Source of the DNA: Tricholomella constricta
Lineage: Eukaryota > Basidiomycota > Agaricomycetes > Agaricales > Lyophyllaceae
Length of the DNA stretch: 64,000 nucleotides
Assembly: GCA_013368375.1 (NCBI GenBank)
Contig: JAACJP010000002.1
Location: 1,984,001 to 2,048,000 of the forward strand
Reading direction: 5' to 3'
The translations under genes were made by a program, and so were the position numbers. Under the pieces are notes generated by a model, which was given only the letters and a program-made list of their open reading frames with translations, ran no database searches and was not told the origin of the DNA. The number at the start of each line of letters is the position of its first letter. The stretch's first letter is position 1. Below, piece after piece: positions 1-10,385 of this stretch.

Positions 1-1039
1 CACCAAGTGGTGCGGACACTCCTTCTTGAAATCTTCGAGGCGCCCGAGCCACTTGTCGGTCGTGCGCCGCTTCCTCTTGCCCTTCCCTAACTCCTCCTCG
101 AGGACCTCCGCGACCGACCCTTCCCCGTCATCTGCGACGTCGCGCTTGCGTTTACGACTCGAAGTCGTCACCTCGTCGGACCCAGTGGCGGCAGGCGTCG
201 CACCTACCAAGCTAGTTAGGGGCAGACCACTCACAGCGCTAAAGATAGGCCCCGATCGGAAGGCGGACTCACGCGTACGAAGCGATCGTGAAGCGGACGG
301 CGCAGCCTGCTCAACGACGTTAGCAACCGGGGAGGACAAAGTCGCGTGAAATACGCACGTCGGCTGCAGCGCCTTTACCAGCACGCGACCCGCCGCCGAC
401 CGACATACGAGGCACAAAAATAGGAGGCCGCGAGGATTTGCCTTTCCCTCTTGGCGATGGCACCGCGGGAACGCCGGACGATGCCCCCGCGACCGGTGGC
501 GGGATGGCGTCCACACTACCGCGCCCCTGCCCCGCCTCCATCACCAATTCCGTGTTACGCACTTCGAGGCCGCCAACATCCGGCCGGGGACCCTGCTCGA
601 CGGACGATTCACCCCCAAGCCCGCCAGGTACGACCGGTGGCGCACTTCCGGCGCCTCGAGATGCTCCTGATTGAAGACGTCGTTCGCGACGCCGGCGGGT
701 GTACTCGTCCTAAAGACCGAGCAGGGCCAAGTCGGTCATCTGCGTACCAGGAGTCAGAAACGGACGCACCTCGGGCTCCAGGTCCGCGAATTTCTCCGAC
801 CACTCCCCATCGTCCTTGATGCGCGCCCATATTTGGGACAACGCCTCCTGCTCCTCGCGCCATTCCAAACGCCCGGGGCCCGCCTCTTGTTTCCGAAGCG
901 CGGTCAAGCCGTCCCGAATGTCCTCGAGCGCCTCGAAGTGCTCTTCGCGGGTGGCGTCGTCGGGGAGTTGACACCATCGAACGTAGTCGGTGGTCAGGTA
1001 TCGGAGGACGCGCTTGAAGTCCGACACGACGGTGACCAT
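1..1039 (-). CDS. Antisense retroelement gene, copy 2 (5' part; runs off left edge)
   Basis: Unrecognised minus-strand gene that parallels the complete copy at 1432-2734. First exon 770-1039 (ATG at 1039) encodes exactly 90 codons, as in the other copy, and shares the pattern of a WSEKFADLEPE end. A 60-nt intron (710-769, GTGCGT...TAG) has the same length and position as in the other copy. The next exon starts DEYTRRRRERR and, near the window edge, reads WLGRLEDFKKECP, which matches WLERLEEFKKEYP of copy 1 just before its cysteine cluster. The stretch 320-560 and the stretch 1-350 are in different frames, so a frameshift or unseen intron lies between them. The cysteine-cluster exon should lie left of the window. 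A basic KRKR/KRKRR segment suggests a nuclear protein. Function unknown; it is not a gag or pol frame. Confidence 0.55.
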
Positions 1040-1194
1040 GTTGGTTGAAAAAAGAAAAAAGGAGGGAACCGAACAGAAAGCCGTCACTTAAAAACAGAAC
1101 CAGGACGCGCCACCAAATTTAGTTGCACCGCCACCGACATCTCACGCCACACACGCGTCAATTCTAGAATTTTCTCGACTGGACTCCGGCCCGA

Positions 1195-1431
1195 CTGGGG
1201 ACAGTCGGCATTTTAAGTAAGGAGGAGACATGACCTGTGGGTCGAGCGGCGGCCGACGCCAGTAGCCGACACCGCCGATGAGCGATGCGAACTAACATGC
1301 GCCGCCCGAAACGAAAAGTCCAGATTATAAAGAACGACCCAATTTTAGGGCCCGCACGACAAAATAGGTATATACGGAATACGCGACCAGTAACGAACGC
1401 AACCCGACCGCAAAACACGACAAACCCGAAG
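1195..1431 (+). repeat. Polypurine tract and LTR-start remnant between the two antisense-gene copies
   Basis: Positions 1195-1228 nearly repeat 2861-2894: both carry GGACAGTCGG followed by a purine run AAGTAAGGAGGAGA. In the right-hand copy this run directly precedes an LTR start (TGATGAGC at 2895), so it is read as a polypurine tract. In the left-hand copy the sequence after the run differs, and only about 200 bp separate it from the end of the next antisense gene. The arrangement looks like a truncated or rearranged tandem of two element 3' ends. No gene is seen here. Confidence 0.45.
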
Positions 1432-2734
1432 TCAAGGCGACGAACCTTCGCCACCATCGTCGCGAACGCCACCACCGACACCGCTCCCACTGCCGCTGCC
1501 CCCGCCTCCCGAATTATCCATCGCAGACGTATCAACTAACTCTGCACGCCGGGCCTGAAGCAAGTCAAGGGCCGACGACGTAGACGCGATCTGTTGGTAA
1601 AGCTGACGAGCCGAAGAACGCAGGATCTCTTGGCGCGATTCGAGGACCTGAGCTTCCTGGACCAAAGCGCGCAAGAAAACGGTGCGCGCCGATAGCGCCC
1701 GATCTACATCGGCAAGGCCGAACCGCGAAATAACCGACAACGGCTGGGTGAAGCCCAAGCCACGCAAATCTTCGTTATGGAGGAGGTCGTCCAGGCGAAG
1801 CACCGGACCCTGGTAGAGGAAACCCACGTCCCGGTCCGCCGAATCCACGGAACGAGTCGCGACCAGGCGCCGAGCGGCCCTTGCCAAATCGGGTGAACGG
1901 ACCTCATCAGACAGCGGAGGGGGCATACACGCGTCGCAAAAGTGTCCCTCTACTGAACACGACACGAACTGGTGCGGAGCTGGCCGAAATGACCCCACTT
2001 CGTTCGTCTCGCATCGTCTAGATTGAATCTCGCAAACCGCGCAAACCTCGATGTCGCTGCATTGAACGCAGTCCAAGCCGTAGCCTACACAACGATCGCA
2101 CTAGCCAATAGATAAACAGAAGAACAAGGACGCAGGAGGACCGACAACTTACCGCTTCGCTACGAGTATAATGCTCGGGGTACTCCTTCTTGAATTCCTC
2201 GAGACGCTCCAGCCACAAGCGGTGTCGCATCTCTTGTGCCGCCAATACCGACTCCCCGGAGATCTCGACGACAGATTCCTCTTCGTCCCCGTTCCCAATA
2301 GAGGAAGCGCACGAACGCTCCCGAACGACAGACCCTGCCTCTTCTTCAGCAAAGGCGGCGCGCATACGCTCTCGGGCGACCGTCTCTCGGTAAGGGTAAT
2401 CGGACTACCAACTAGCGCGTTAGTACGCTACAAAAACGACCACATAACCAGCGAGCGAACGCACACTCGGTTCTAGATCCGCGAACCGCTCGGACCATTC
2501 GGGGTCGGACTCGATCGTAGACCATATGTTAGACAAAGCCTCTTCCTCGCCACTCCACATCCAACGCCAGGGACTAGCCACCGGCGACCTAAGCACTCCG
2601 AGGCTGTTCGACAAGTATTGTAGCACACGGGTGCGCGCGTAACGAGGGGAGTCGGCCGACAGCGATTGCCATTCGTCCCAGTCGCGTTCCAAGAAGCGGA
2701 GAGTGCGCTGAAGATCGACAGGAGGTCTCGACAT
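1432..2734 (-). CDS. Antisense retroelement gene, copy 1: three exons, Zn2Cys6-like cysteine cluster
   Basis: Three exons on the minus strand: 2465-2734 (90 codons), 2153-2404 (84 codons) and 1432-2100 (223 codons with stop), all phase 0 and closing on 396 residues. Introns are 2405-2464 (GTGCGT donor, TACTAAC branch-like site) and 2101-2152 (GTAAGT...CTAG). A TATATATAT run at about 2767-2776 lies upstream of the ATG. Exon 3 begins CDRCVGYGLDC and has cysteines spaced C-x2-C-x6-C-x8-C-x2-C-x6-C with one extra Cys, which fits the fungal Zn(II)2Cys6 pattern. The middle is coiled-coil-like (residues with regular Leu/Arg), and the C-terminus is a Gly/Ser tail. The gene lies antisense, with its promoter next to an LTR, at the 3' end of a retroelement. 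The Zn2Cys6 reading is inference from spacing; no function is known. Confidence 0.65.
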
Positions 2735-2894
2735 AACGATGGGTAAACCAAACAAGAACCTGGATATATATATGTCGCCAGCGCGTCGGCACCGCCACTT
2801 CCTCCTATCCCTGCCCCTCTTTTCCAAGACGTACGCCCCCTGACCGATGCACGGGACCGACTGAGGACAGTCGGTATTTCAAGTAAGGAGGAGA

Positions 2895-3902
2895 TGATGA
2901 GCACCGTCCTGCGCTGTACACCGAACCAGTCCATAGTACGGACATCCGCCGCTGTGCCACGACGAACGCGGTCCCGAACGCGACCAAAGCGCTAAACCGA
3001 CCGACCGACAATACGACCGACCGACCGACAATACGACCAAACGACCGACGCACCGACTGAGAAAACAGAGTAACTTGAAACGCCAGTTCTCCTCTCTGGA
3101 CGCACGGAGCACGGAACACCGTATAACCTGTCAACAACCGCGCACGTTCGTATGCCAAGGTCCCAACCCGGCGACGACCAAACCCGATTTGAAATTATCT
3201 TAGGAAACACCTTGCCCAGCCATCCGCAGAGAGGATCCGGCCGTACCACGGAGTTCCGCACCCAAGAGCCACTGCCGATCGCAAAGCCACTGCCGATCGT
3301 ACATCCGACCCGACGCCACGGGCCGATCAAAAGCCCCTTTGCCGAGCCAAAAGAGCGCCACACTCTCTAAAAAGCGTCGCGCGGTACCGAGCTTGGCGGC
3401 GCTTCTCCCAATAAACTAGTGAAACACCTGCTTCACCGGCCCGCGAGGGGCGAGTCGGTCGCATAGTATAAAACATACCCATGTACTATCTACTTTCCCC
3501 AGTGAATTACAGCCCGTATTTTCCCTCACTCTCAGAGTTAATAGCTCGAAACCGTCGTCTCTGTCGTCTCTGCATCGTTCTCATCGTATAAACCGTCGCC
3601 ACCGTCGTAAAACCTCGTAACCGCCGTCTCTGTCGTCTCGTAACCGTCGCCTGAACCCGTGAGTTCTCCGTATTCGTCTCGTTCGTCTCGTTGTCGCACA
3701 ACCAACACAAAAGTCGTGTTACCGACCCGTTCCACCTGTGAACGATCGTATTCTATCGCATCGCCGTCGGTTCGACTAATTACGAGTCGGATCGTCTTTA
3801 CTTTCACCGAACCACCACTTTCAAACCCTGCACACTCGCGTGTTCGGGAACTTTTAACACTTCTCGCCCCCCATAGTTGTTAGTTGTTTTGTTGTTGTGC
3901 AC
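2895..3902 (+). repeat. LTR-like sequence, plus orientation (family shared with 16313-17157)
   Basis: Starts TGATGAGCACC right after a polypurine run (2881-2894). It contains a CGAC/CCGA-rich microsatellite-like block (about 2996-3055) and a TATAAAA box near 3468. The stretch 2895-3560 is visibly similar, with substitutions, to the reverse complement of 16500-17157, which places the two LTRs in inverted orientation. Beyond about 3560 the two diverge. The 3' limit is uncertain; TTGTTGTGCACA at 3891-3902, immediately before the broken pol frame, is one candidate end. No coding signal is seen in 3400-3900 apart from CGTCGTCTC-type low complexity. Confidence 0.6.
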
Positions 3903-3907
3903 AGCAC

Positions 3908-6348
3908 CTACAGGCCTTCTAGCTCTATCAACGGCTTATATTTCTCCTCCGTCGGTGACGTTCGTTTGGACGCGAAGGCTAGTGGGTGCAGCCTACTAAC
4001 GCTCTTCCCGCTTGGCAGGACGGTAGTGAACTTCTGCGCCAGCACGGCGCCGAACGCGTCCTTCGAGCCATCGGTGGTGACTATGAACGGTGACCCGTCC
4101 CACTTCGGGCCTCTGAGTACGGGTTCCGAGGTCATGATAGCTTTGAGCGTCAGGAACGCCGTTGTGTGCTCCGCCGTCCAGTGGTCTCGGAGTTTGTGGT
4201 TGCTCATCACTCTTCGATATACCGTCTTCGAGTGTTTCTCTGGCAGTTCGACGCCCCTGATCAACTCCCGCAGAGGTCGCTCCAACTTCGTGTAGTCTTT
4301 GATCAAGTCCCTGAACCAGCCTGTTAGTCCTAGAAACGACGAGAGGTTTAGTGCGTCCTCTGGCGTCTTCCAGTCGACTATCGCTGTGAGCTTTGTGAGG
4401 TTGGGCTGAACACCTTTGGGTCCTATGGATGCTCCAGCGAACACCGCATTCGTCATGAAGAACAGTGATTTGCTCGCCGACAGTGATAGGTCCCGTTCGC
4501 GAATGCGTTCGAAGATCTGTCGTAGGTTCGACATCATTTCTAAGAATTTGTCAGCTGCCGTACCGCCGTCGTCAACGAACAACTCCATGGTCTCGCTCGT
4601 CAGGAGGTCGTGTAGGTGCTGGGCTGTCATGTGCGCGAATGTTGACGGTGCGCCTGTCAGGCCAAACGGCATGCGCTTGTACCAGAAGTACCCCCTCCCT
4701 TCCACGTAGAACGCGGTGTAGGGTCTGGACTCGGGCGCCATTTCGCATGCGTAAAAGCCCGCTGCAAAATCGAACATCGAGACCCACCGGTGTCCGCTAA
4801 GACGTTGTTGCTTGGCTCTGATGTCTCCCTGAGGCATTGGCGCAATTTGAGTGATCTTGTTGACCTGCGCAAAGTTTTGGCAGATCCGCCATTTCTGCTC
4901 GCTCGCCGGTTTCGCTTCCTCGGGGGTTGGTTCTGGCCGTGGTGGCAATGTGAACGGTGCGTCCATACCGTGCTGTACGCACTCGTCATTGACCCTGTGC
5001 TGCAACTCTTCGAGGCTGAGCCCCGCACCCTGGTGTGCCTTTTGTGCGAGTGTCGTCGGCGATACGCACTTTACCTGGCCTGGCTCGCATTGTTCTATGA
5101 TGTCTGTGGCTAGCATTGCGTCGATGCTGGTGTGGAGGTATTTTCTCTGGGGTGGTGTGATCGGTTTCTGGTGTACCTTTGTTGAGAATTTGGTGTCTTC
5201 CGGGATGTCGAGCTTGTGTACTGCGCCCTTGACTGGCTTGACTTCCCCGACCGACAGTGCGAAGATGTCCGCGAATTCGGCTACCAGCGCTCTCACCGCC
5301 TCTCTTTCATCGTCGGTTAGGTCTTCACCTATCGTTACCTGCCTCACGACTTCCTCCACCCGCTGCGGTTTGAACGGTTCCGTAAGCCTTGTGAACAGGT
5401 TGGTGTCCCCATCCAGCCCGTCTAGTGGGATTTCTGTCTCCTCGCCTTCTGTGTCCCCAGGCGCATCGAAGACCGCGTTTATGGGCTCCGTCCGCTCCCC
5501 TGCCTTCCGAGGTGCGTCTTCGTCTTCTACCTCCTCTATGCTGGCGGTGCGGGGGTGCTCTGGCGTGGTTACATCAGTGGGTGGTGTTGCATTCGGTAGT
5601 GTGATTGCAGTGAATACTTCCCTCGAGGGGGTGTCTCCACCCCCATCTGATTCTGCCTTCTTTTCCTCAGGGTGTCCCGGGGTTGTTAGGCTGGGCGTCG
5701 GGGTTGTCGTTCTGTGGCCTTTCATCACGCCGAACTGGTTTCGCAGCGTTGCCTCGACTCCGCCGGCTCGGATGCGCACCGTGTCCGTGGTATAGTCTTG
5801 GATTGCCCCGAACGACGTCATCAACCTCTTTCCCAACAGGAAGTCCCATCCGCCTCCACTCTCAAACACCTCGAACTCCGCTGCCACCTGTACACCGTCT
5901 AGCTCGACTGTTCCTTCCCAACATCCCACTGGTGTGACGATAGTCCCGTTCGCAACGCGGAGTCGGCGTCGGGACGGTTTGAGGGGTGTGATCCGGTGCT
6001 TGATGGATTCGTACTTGGTTATCGACATGGCTTCCACCATCGCGCCATTGTCGAAGTTACTCCAGACGCGGACTATCTCTCCTTTCGGCCCGTGTATTTT
6101 GAGTTCGTGGTAGAATGGTATCGTCTCCTCACTCTCCGTCTTCGCGGACTCCGTTCGCACTTCGTACAAGTCAACAATCGTGTATTGGCAGTTGTCACGA
6201 GTTACATCAAGTTCGAGCGCATGTTGGTAAGTGTCTGCAGGAGCTAGTACTGGGTCCTCGCATGCAGCCTGTGCGCATGCGAGGACCACGGCCCCGTCAG
6301 CCTGTGTAGGGGTCATCCGTTCGGTCTCTAATCGGATGACACTTGACC
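3908..6348 (-). CDS. Gypsy element B: pol (protease, reverse transcriptase, partial RNase H), truncated
   Basis: Read by -1 frameshift from gag. In order: a retropepsin-like domain with FDNGAM at its active site and DFLLGKRLM downstream; a long acidic linker; reverse transcriptase with FDFAAGFYACEM, RMPFGLTGAPSTF and the catalytic FVDDGG (in place of the usual YLDD or YVDD); and the start of RNase H (TTDGSKDAFGAVL). The frame ends at ELEGL-stop, so the rest of RNase H and the whole integrase are missing. The active-site D-N-G-A differs from the usual D-T/S-G-A. Both oddities may be normal for this lineage, since related Agaricomycete elements carry D-D-G-A and FVDDGG (recalled, not searched). 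The element is inactive as it stands. Confidence 0.85.
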
Positions 6349-6355
6349 TTTTCCC
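6312..6355 (-). promoter_or_regulatory. -1 ribosomal frameshift signal, element B gag/pol
   Basis: On the minus strand the heptamer GGGAAAA (6349-6355) sits in the gag frame as G-GGA-AAA, the X-XXY-YYZ slippery form. After an 8-nt spacer (6341-6348) comes a perfect 8-bp stem, GTCATCCG (6333-6340) with CGGATGAC (6312-6319), and a 13-nt loop. The gag stop TAG lies at the stem-loop boundary. Slipping back one base enters the long pol frame at once. All of this is directly visible; activity is inferred. Confidence 0.8.
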
Positions 6356-8070
6356 TGGCTGTCTCGTTGTTCGAAGAGTTCGGCATACACCTGTGCCCTC
6401 ACCTCCGCCTCTAGGTGTTGGCGCAGTTCCTCTGCGACGCGGGCCCTGTACTCTGCCTCCGGGATGAAGGTGCTCTCCGCTCCAACGAAGTTGACCGGCA
6501 CGGTAGCTCCTGCCCTCGCTAAAGCGTTCTTGATGGAGTTGGCCTTGCGTCGCCACTTTATCTCCAGGTCGGGGAGCTTCGTGGTGGACGCACATGCGTT
6601 TGATCCGTGCCCCATCATCCCGCAGTCGTTGCATTCGCCGCTACCGAGTGCACACGTTCCGGGCCTCAGCGGGTATGGTCTGTCCTCAGTTGCTGCGTTC
6701 CGGCCGTGGTAGGTGGTGTGCCAACTCGTTACTTGGACTTGATAGGTTGCCCTGTTCGCTGGGGTGTCGGGGAGCGGTGCTGGCAGGTGCCGGATTATTT
6801 CCCATTTCGCGGCGTCGGTGCGTCCTTGTGTGGTGTTGCCTGGTGTCGCTGGGTACGGTGTGTTCGGCTTCGCAGGCGCGCTGTACGGCGAGGTGGTTGG
6901 TTGGGAACCGAGTCCCATCTGGCTGAATTTCGCTACCAGTGACTGCGTCGTGGGGCGTTGACGCAGGGCCTTCAACTCCTTCAGGTCCGCCTCCATCTTC
7001 CTGCTCTTCTCCCCCTCACTCTTCTTTTCCTTCAGCTCCGTTACATCCACATCCTTCACCGCTCTGCAGAATGCCGACCATGTGTTGTTGGACCTTGGTA
7101 CGAGTGCCTTGAGCGACGGCGCCATGCATTCCCTGGTCGATTGCACCAGCAGGTTGTTGTCGTCGGGGATCGCTCTGGCCAGTCGTTCCACCTTGTCCGC
7201 CCATGCTACGTGGGTCCACACTTCCGTGCCGTTCACCTTCACCTTTAACCCCAGCGTCGCCTCTTCGATCTTCGCCTCCATCAGCTCTGCCTGCCGCTCC
7301 TCCTGCGTCTTCCTCACCGCCGTCTTTGCTGGCCACCGCAATTGGAATGCAGCGCGAAGATCCGTCCATACAGCTGTGGTGGTGGCCGGCAACGATTCGT
7401 ACCATTCCTCGGCGGGGCTGCCGCCTAGGAGACTCAGCTCGAACCACGCTACCTTCTGCGTATCGTTCCAGCTCTTCTGCATGAAGGTGCGTTCTAAGTC
7501 CTTCAGAAAGTCCTTCGGCGACTCGTTCTCGTCGTCATCCCTTCCGTGGAAACGCTTCACCTCCGACTCTACCATGTCGTCCTGTGCGGGTGCGGTTGGT
7601 AGGGGTGATGTGCTTTGTGGTGTAGAGGGTGGGACTGAAGGGAGTACTGGTGTGTGTGGCCTCGATACCAGGTCTTTGAAGTTGACGAAAGGCTCGTGAG
7701 TCAGCAACGATGGGGATGATGACAAGCTAGATGTGCTAGATAACGAGGGTAATGACGATAGCGGGGTTGGTCCGAACGATTGTTCCGGGTTCTGAGGCTG
7801 CACAGGTATCGGTCTCGGTAGGAAGCGGCCCTTCTCGTCTCGGACGGGTGGTAGTCTCGGGGCCAGTTTCGCTGACAGGGCTCGTGGCACGGGAATGGGA
7901 TGCACAGAACGGTGACTTGGCTGAATTTGGATCGCGCTGTCGTCACCAGATGGAGTAGTCCAATCCTCGTAGCTAGACAGCTTGACTGGCGTGAACTCAA
8001 TGATTATTGATGATGAAGAGTTGTCTACACTTGTCCGAATGTGTCTACTGCTCCCGCCAAACACCGTCAA
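6328..8070 (-). CDS. Gypsy element B: gag with zinc knuckle
   Basis: Capsid-like gag. A Ser/Pro-rich N-terminal part is followed by the core from about residue 160 (MVESEVKRFHGRDDDENES, then KDFLKDLERTFMQKSW and WFELSLLGG). A zinc knuckle CNDCGMMGHGSNAC lies about 100 residues before the end. The frame is open up to 8070, but the first ~40 codons overlap what looks like the LTR end and primer-binding site (7936-7960), so the true start is probably inside, perhaps at the ATG of MVESEV. The stop is TAG at 6328-6330, with pol entered by -1 frameshift just before it. The leader upstream of 7960 is cut short near 8100, where element C material begins. Confidence 0.8.
   Translation of the reverse strand: MTVFGGSSRHIRTSVDNSSSSIIIEFTPVKLSSYEDWTTPSGDDSAIQIQPSHRSVHPIPVPRALSAKLAPRLPPVRDEKGRFLPRPIPVQPQNPEQSFGPTPLSSLPSLSSTSSLSSSPSLLTHEPFVNFKDLVSRPHTPVLPSVPPSTPQSTSPLPTAPAQDDMVESEVKRFHGRDDDENESPKDFLKDLERTFMQKSWNDTQKVAWFELSLLGGSPAEEWYESLPATTTAVWTDLRAAFQLRWPAKTAVRKTQEERQAELMEAKIEEATLGLKVKVNGTEVWTHVAWADKVERLARAIPDDNNLLVQSTRECMAPSLKALVPRSNNTWSAFCRAVKDVDVTELKEKKSEGEKSRKMEADLKELKALRQRPTTQSLVAKFSQMGLGSQPTTSPYSAPAKPNTPYPATPGNTTQGRTDAAKWEIIRHLPAPLPDTPANRATYQVQVTSWHTTYHGRNAATEDRPYPLRPGTCALGSGECNDCGMMGHGSNACASTTKLPDLEIKWRRKANSIKNALARAGATVPVNFVGAESTFIPEAEYRARVAEELRQHLEAEVRAQVYAELFEQRDSQGKGQVSSD
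7936..7960 (-). other. Primer-binding-site-like motif shared with 16298-16322
   Basis: The 25-bp string from 7936 to 7960 is repeated exactly at 16298-16322, while flanking DNA differs on both sides. Read on the minus strand it is an LTR-like end GACTACTCCA, then TC, then TGGTGACGACAGC, which has the TGG start of a tRNA-type primer-binding site. It is therefore read as the end of U5 plus PBS of two related elements. In element B the same bases are also in frame with gag (WTTPSGDDS). The tRNA was not identified. Confidence 0.45.
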
Positions 8071-8129
8071 ACACTCCGCCTGCCTCCTATTCTCCCGAGT
8101 GTGGCGTGTCGCCAGCCGACACTCCAGCG

Positions 8130-10385
8130 TACCTTCGACGACGGGCGTTATCGCCTGTCAGCTCGACGGCAGAATCGGACAACGGGACCCTGAACATCTT
8201 CAGGTTCTCGCCCCTCCTCAAGCGCCAGGTTCACCTCTACTGGTCAGAATACCAGTCGATGGTCCCAGACGCTAGTCGACGTACTCAGATGAATGAGAAC
8301 GCGCTAGGCTCCGCCTATGTACACTGTGCGATCATGGACACGGAGCCTGATACGAACAGTATCGGATTTGTAAAGCTAGTTATCGAAGGCATTCGCTTCG
8401 AAATAGATAACTATTCTATGGCCACTGTCTTGGAAGCATCGAGGTCTTCGACACCGAAAGCTCCGCAAGCAACAGTAGGAACAACACAAGCAGCCGACAG
8501 CATCGGCCCTGTGCTCACCACGCCTGTAAAAATCGAGGATCGTGTGGATGAAACACACGACAGCGTCAAACCGATTGAGGAAAGGCCTGCGCCTGCTCAA
8601 ACACTACGGTTCACGACTGAGACATCACCGCCTGTGATACAAATCCCTGGGAATGCATCCCGTCAATACCCAATGGCAGACTTGTGGGCAGACAGAGTCG
8701 CCCTCCAGCGCGAGCGGGATCGAGACTTGCAGCAACAGGGTCATTCGGTTTACGATGACCAGGGAGTGATCTTTATCGGACGTCAGCCCGTCAACCAAAT
8801 GAAGAGCATTTATTTCGAGTCGATTGGACAACCTCACGAACAGGATAATAATGTGCAGAGTGCCCCCTACGATGAGCATCTGCAGGGACGTGATCAACAG
8901 CAAACATTTGCTAGAGATCGACCTCCTCATGAGACTCCCGTAGTTCGTACGCATTTTACCAATGCTCGTGGACGCGGTAGGGGAATGAGTGTCGTGAACC
9001 CTATATCCTGAAACCCAGGTAGATCAAGTGAAACCCCTGGGCGTGGGTTCTCGATGCCTCCGCAAGTGCGGTCAACTTCCCGAAACCCCGGAGTCGCTGA
9101 AGCTGTGTAACAACACCGAGATTCTATGCATGTACGCTTGAAAGCGCTGCTAGAAGAACAACTCGGTACACGCCTGCAACTTCCCGAGGGTAGTAAATTG
9201 AGGCGATCAGACGCGTCCAAAACAATAACTCCATATGCTGGAGGAACCAAGTTTAGTGACCTTGAAAGGTGGCTAACGGACGTGTGCATTCACTTAGCCG
9301 CTTGCCAATATGGTGGCGATGAACGCGACCGTGAACGTGTGCTCGTTGTACCAGAGTTTCTCAGAGGAGAAGCTAAGACATGGTACCAGCGCCACGTTGT
9401 TCATGTAAACCGTCGTCAACGTCATTGGACATTTGAAGACGTCATTCTTGGATTGTATGATCGCTTTGTACAGCCGTCAACAATGCAGGATGCACGAGAG
9501 GACTTCTACGATGCTACTTATAATGAGAGCATTGGAAATCAAGGGTTTTATGACGAGCTCATGGACCACGCACAAAATATGGCTGTGTTCCCAGACGAAT
9601 ACACCGTGCGTGATACCTTCCTGGAAGGTATACCCAAAGATATGCTCGTCGCCCTAATTAAGGAAGGTGGATTGTCACCTGAGATAAATACAGTCAATGA
9701 GTTTGTCTCCGAGGCGAAGGCGTATGAGTCTGCCTCTAAGACAGCTGCGCACTACCTTGCTCGAAACTCACGCCGTCGTTCGCGCCGGAATCCCGAAGTA
9801 ACATCTTCGAGGCCCCGCGGAGGTGGGCGAATCAGTACCACTTTCATTCGCAAGTCCGCCTTAGCAGGAGGACTGCACGCGAGAGTGGTGGCTACGCCAC
9901 TGCGTGGACAAGGAGGAAAGGTGGGAGTGCAAGCACGCCCCGACCCGAACTCGGGTGCGCCACCCAATAGACAGTTGGAACGCCCCCAACTGCATTCATC
10001 TCCGACACCGAATCCATCACCAGCGGCAGATGTCATCTGCTACAAATGCGGAAAGAAAGGTCATTACTCGAGAGAATGTAAACAGAAACCGTACCCCGTG
10101 CTTGCTCAGATACGAGCAGCTCGGACCGCAGTTGATGAAGAGGACGATGATTCGGACATGGATCAGGAGAATGAGGCTGATGACGAGAGTGGACATACCT
10201 CTGCTAATGAAGTGGATAATCCACCTGAGTCGTTGGTAGACAGCGACAGCGATGAACTCATTGAGGTCGATGTCTATGATAATGACTACTACTCCCGAGA
10301 CAGCGAGACTGAAGTCCTGAGGGCGATAACGGAATTACCGTTGGATGAAACACAAAGTACATCTTCGCGCATCGAAAGTAGCTAA
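8130..10385 (+). pseudogene. Element C: gag with zinc knuckle, two in-frame stops
   Basis: One reading frame runs from about 8130 to 10385 and is broken by TGA (9009-9011) and TAA (9105-9107 region). Both stops are one C-to-T change away from the residue the context suggests (CGA, CAA). The C-terminal half is a typical retroelement capsid: ERWLTDVCIHLAACQYGG, EFLRGEAKTWYQRHV and YNESIGNQGFYDELM. An Arg-rich linker and a CCHC knuckle CYKCGKKGHYSREC (about 10039-10080) follow, then an acidic tail. The N-terminal half (8130-9011) is unlike known domains. No 5' LTR of the family is found upstream, so the element is 5' truncated or its left end is displaced. Confidence 0.75.
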
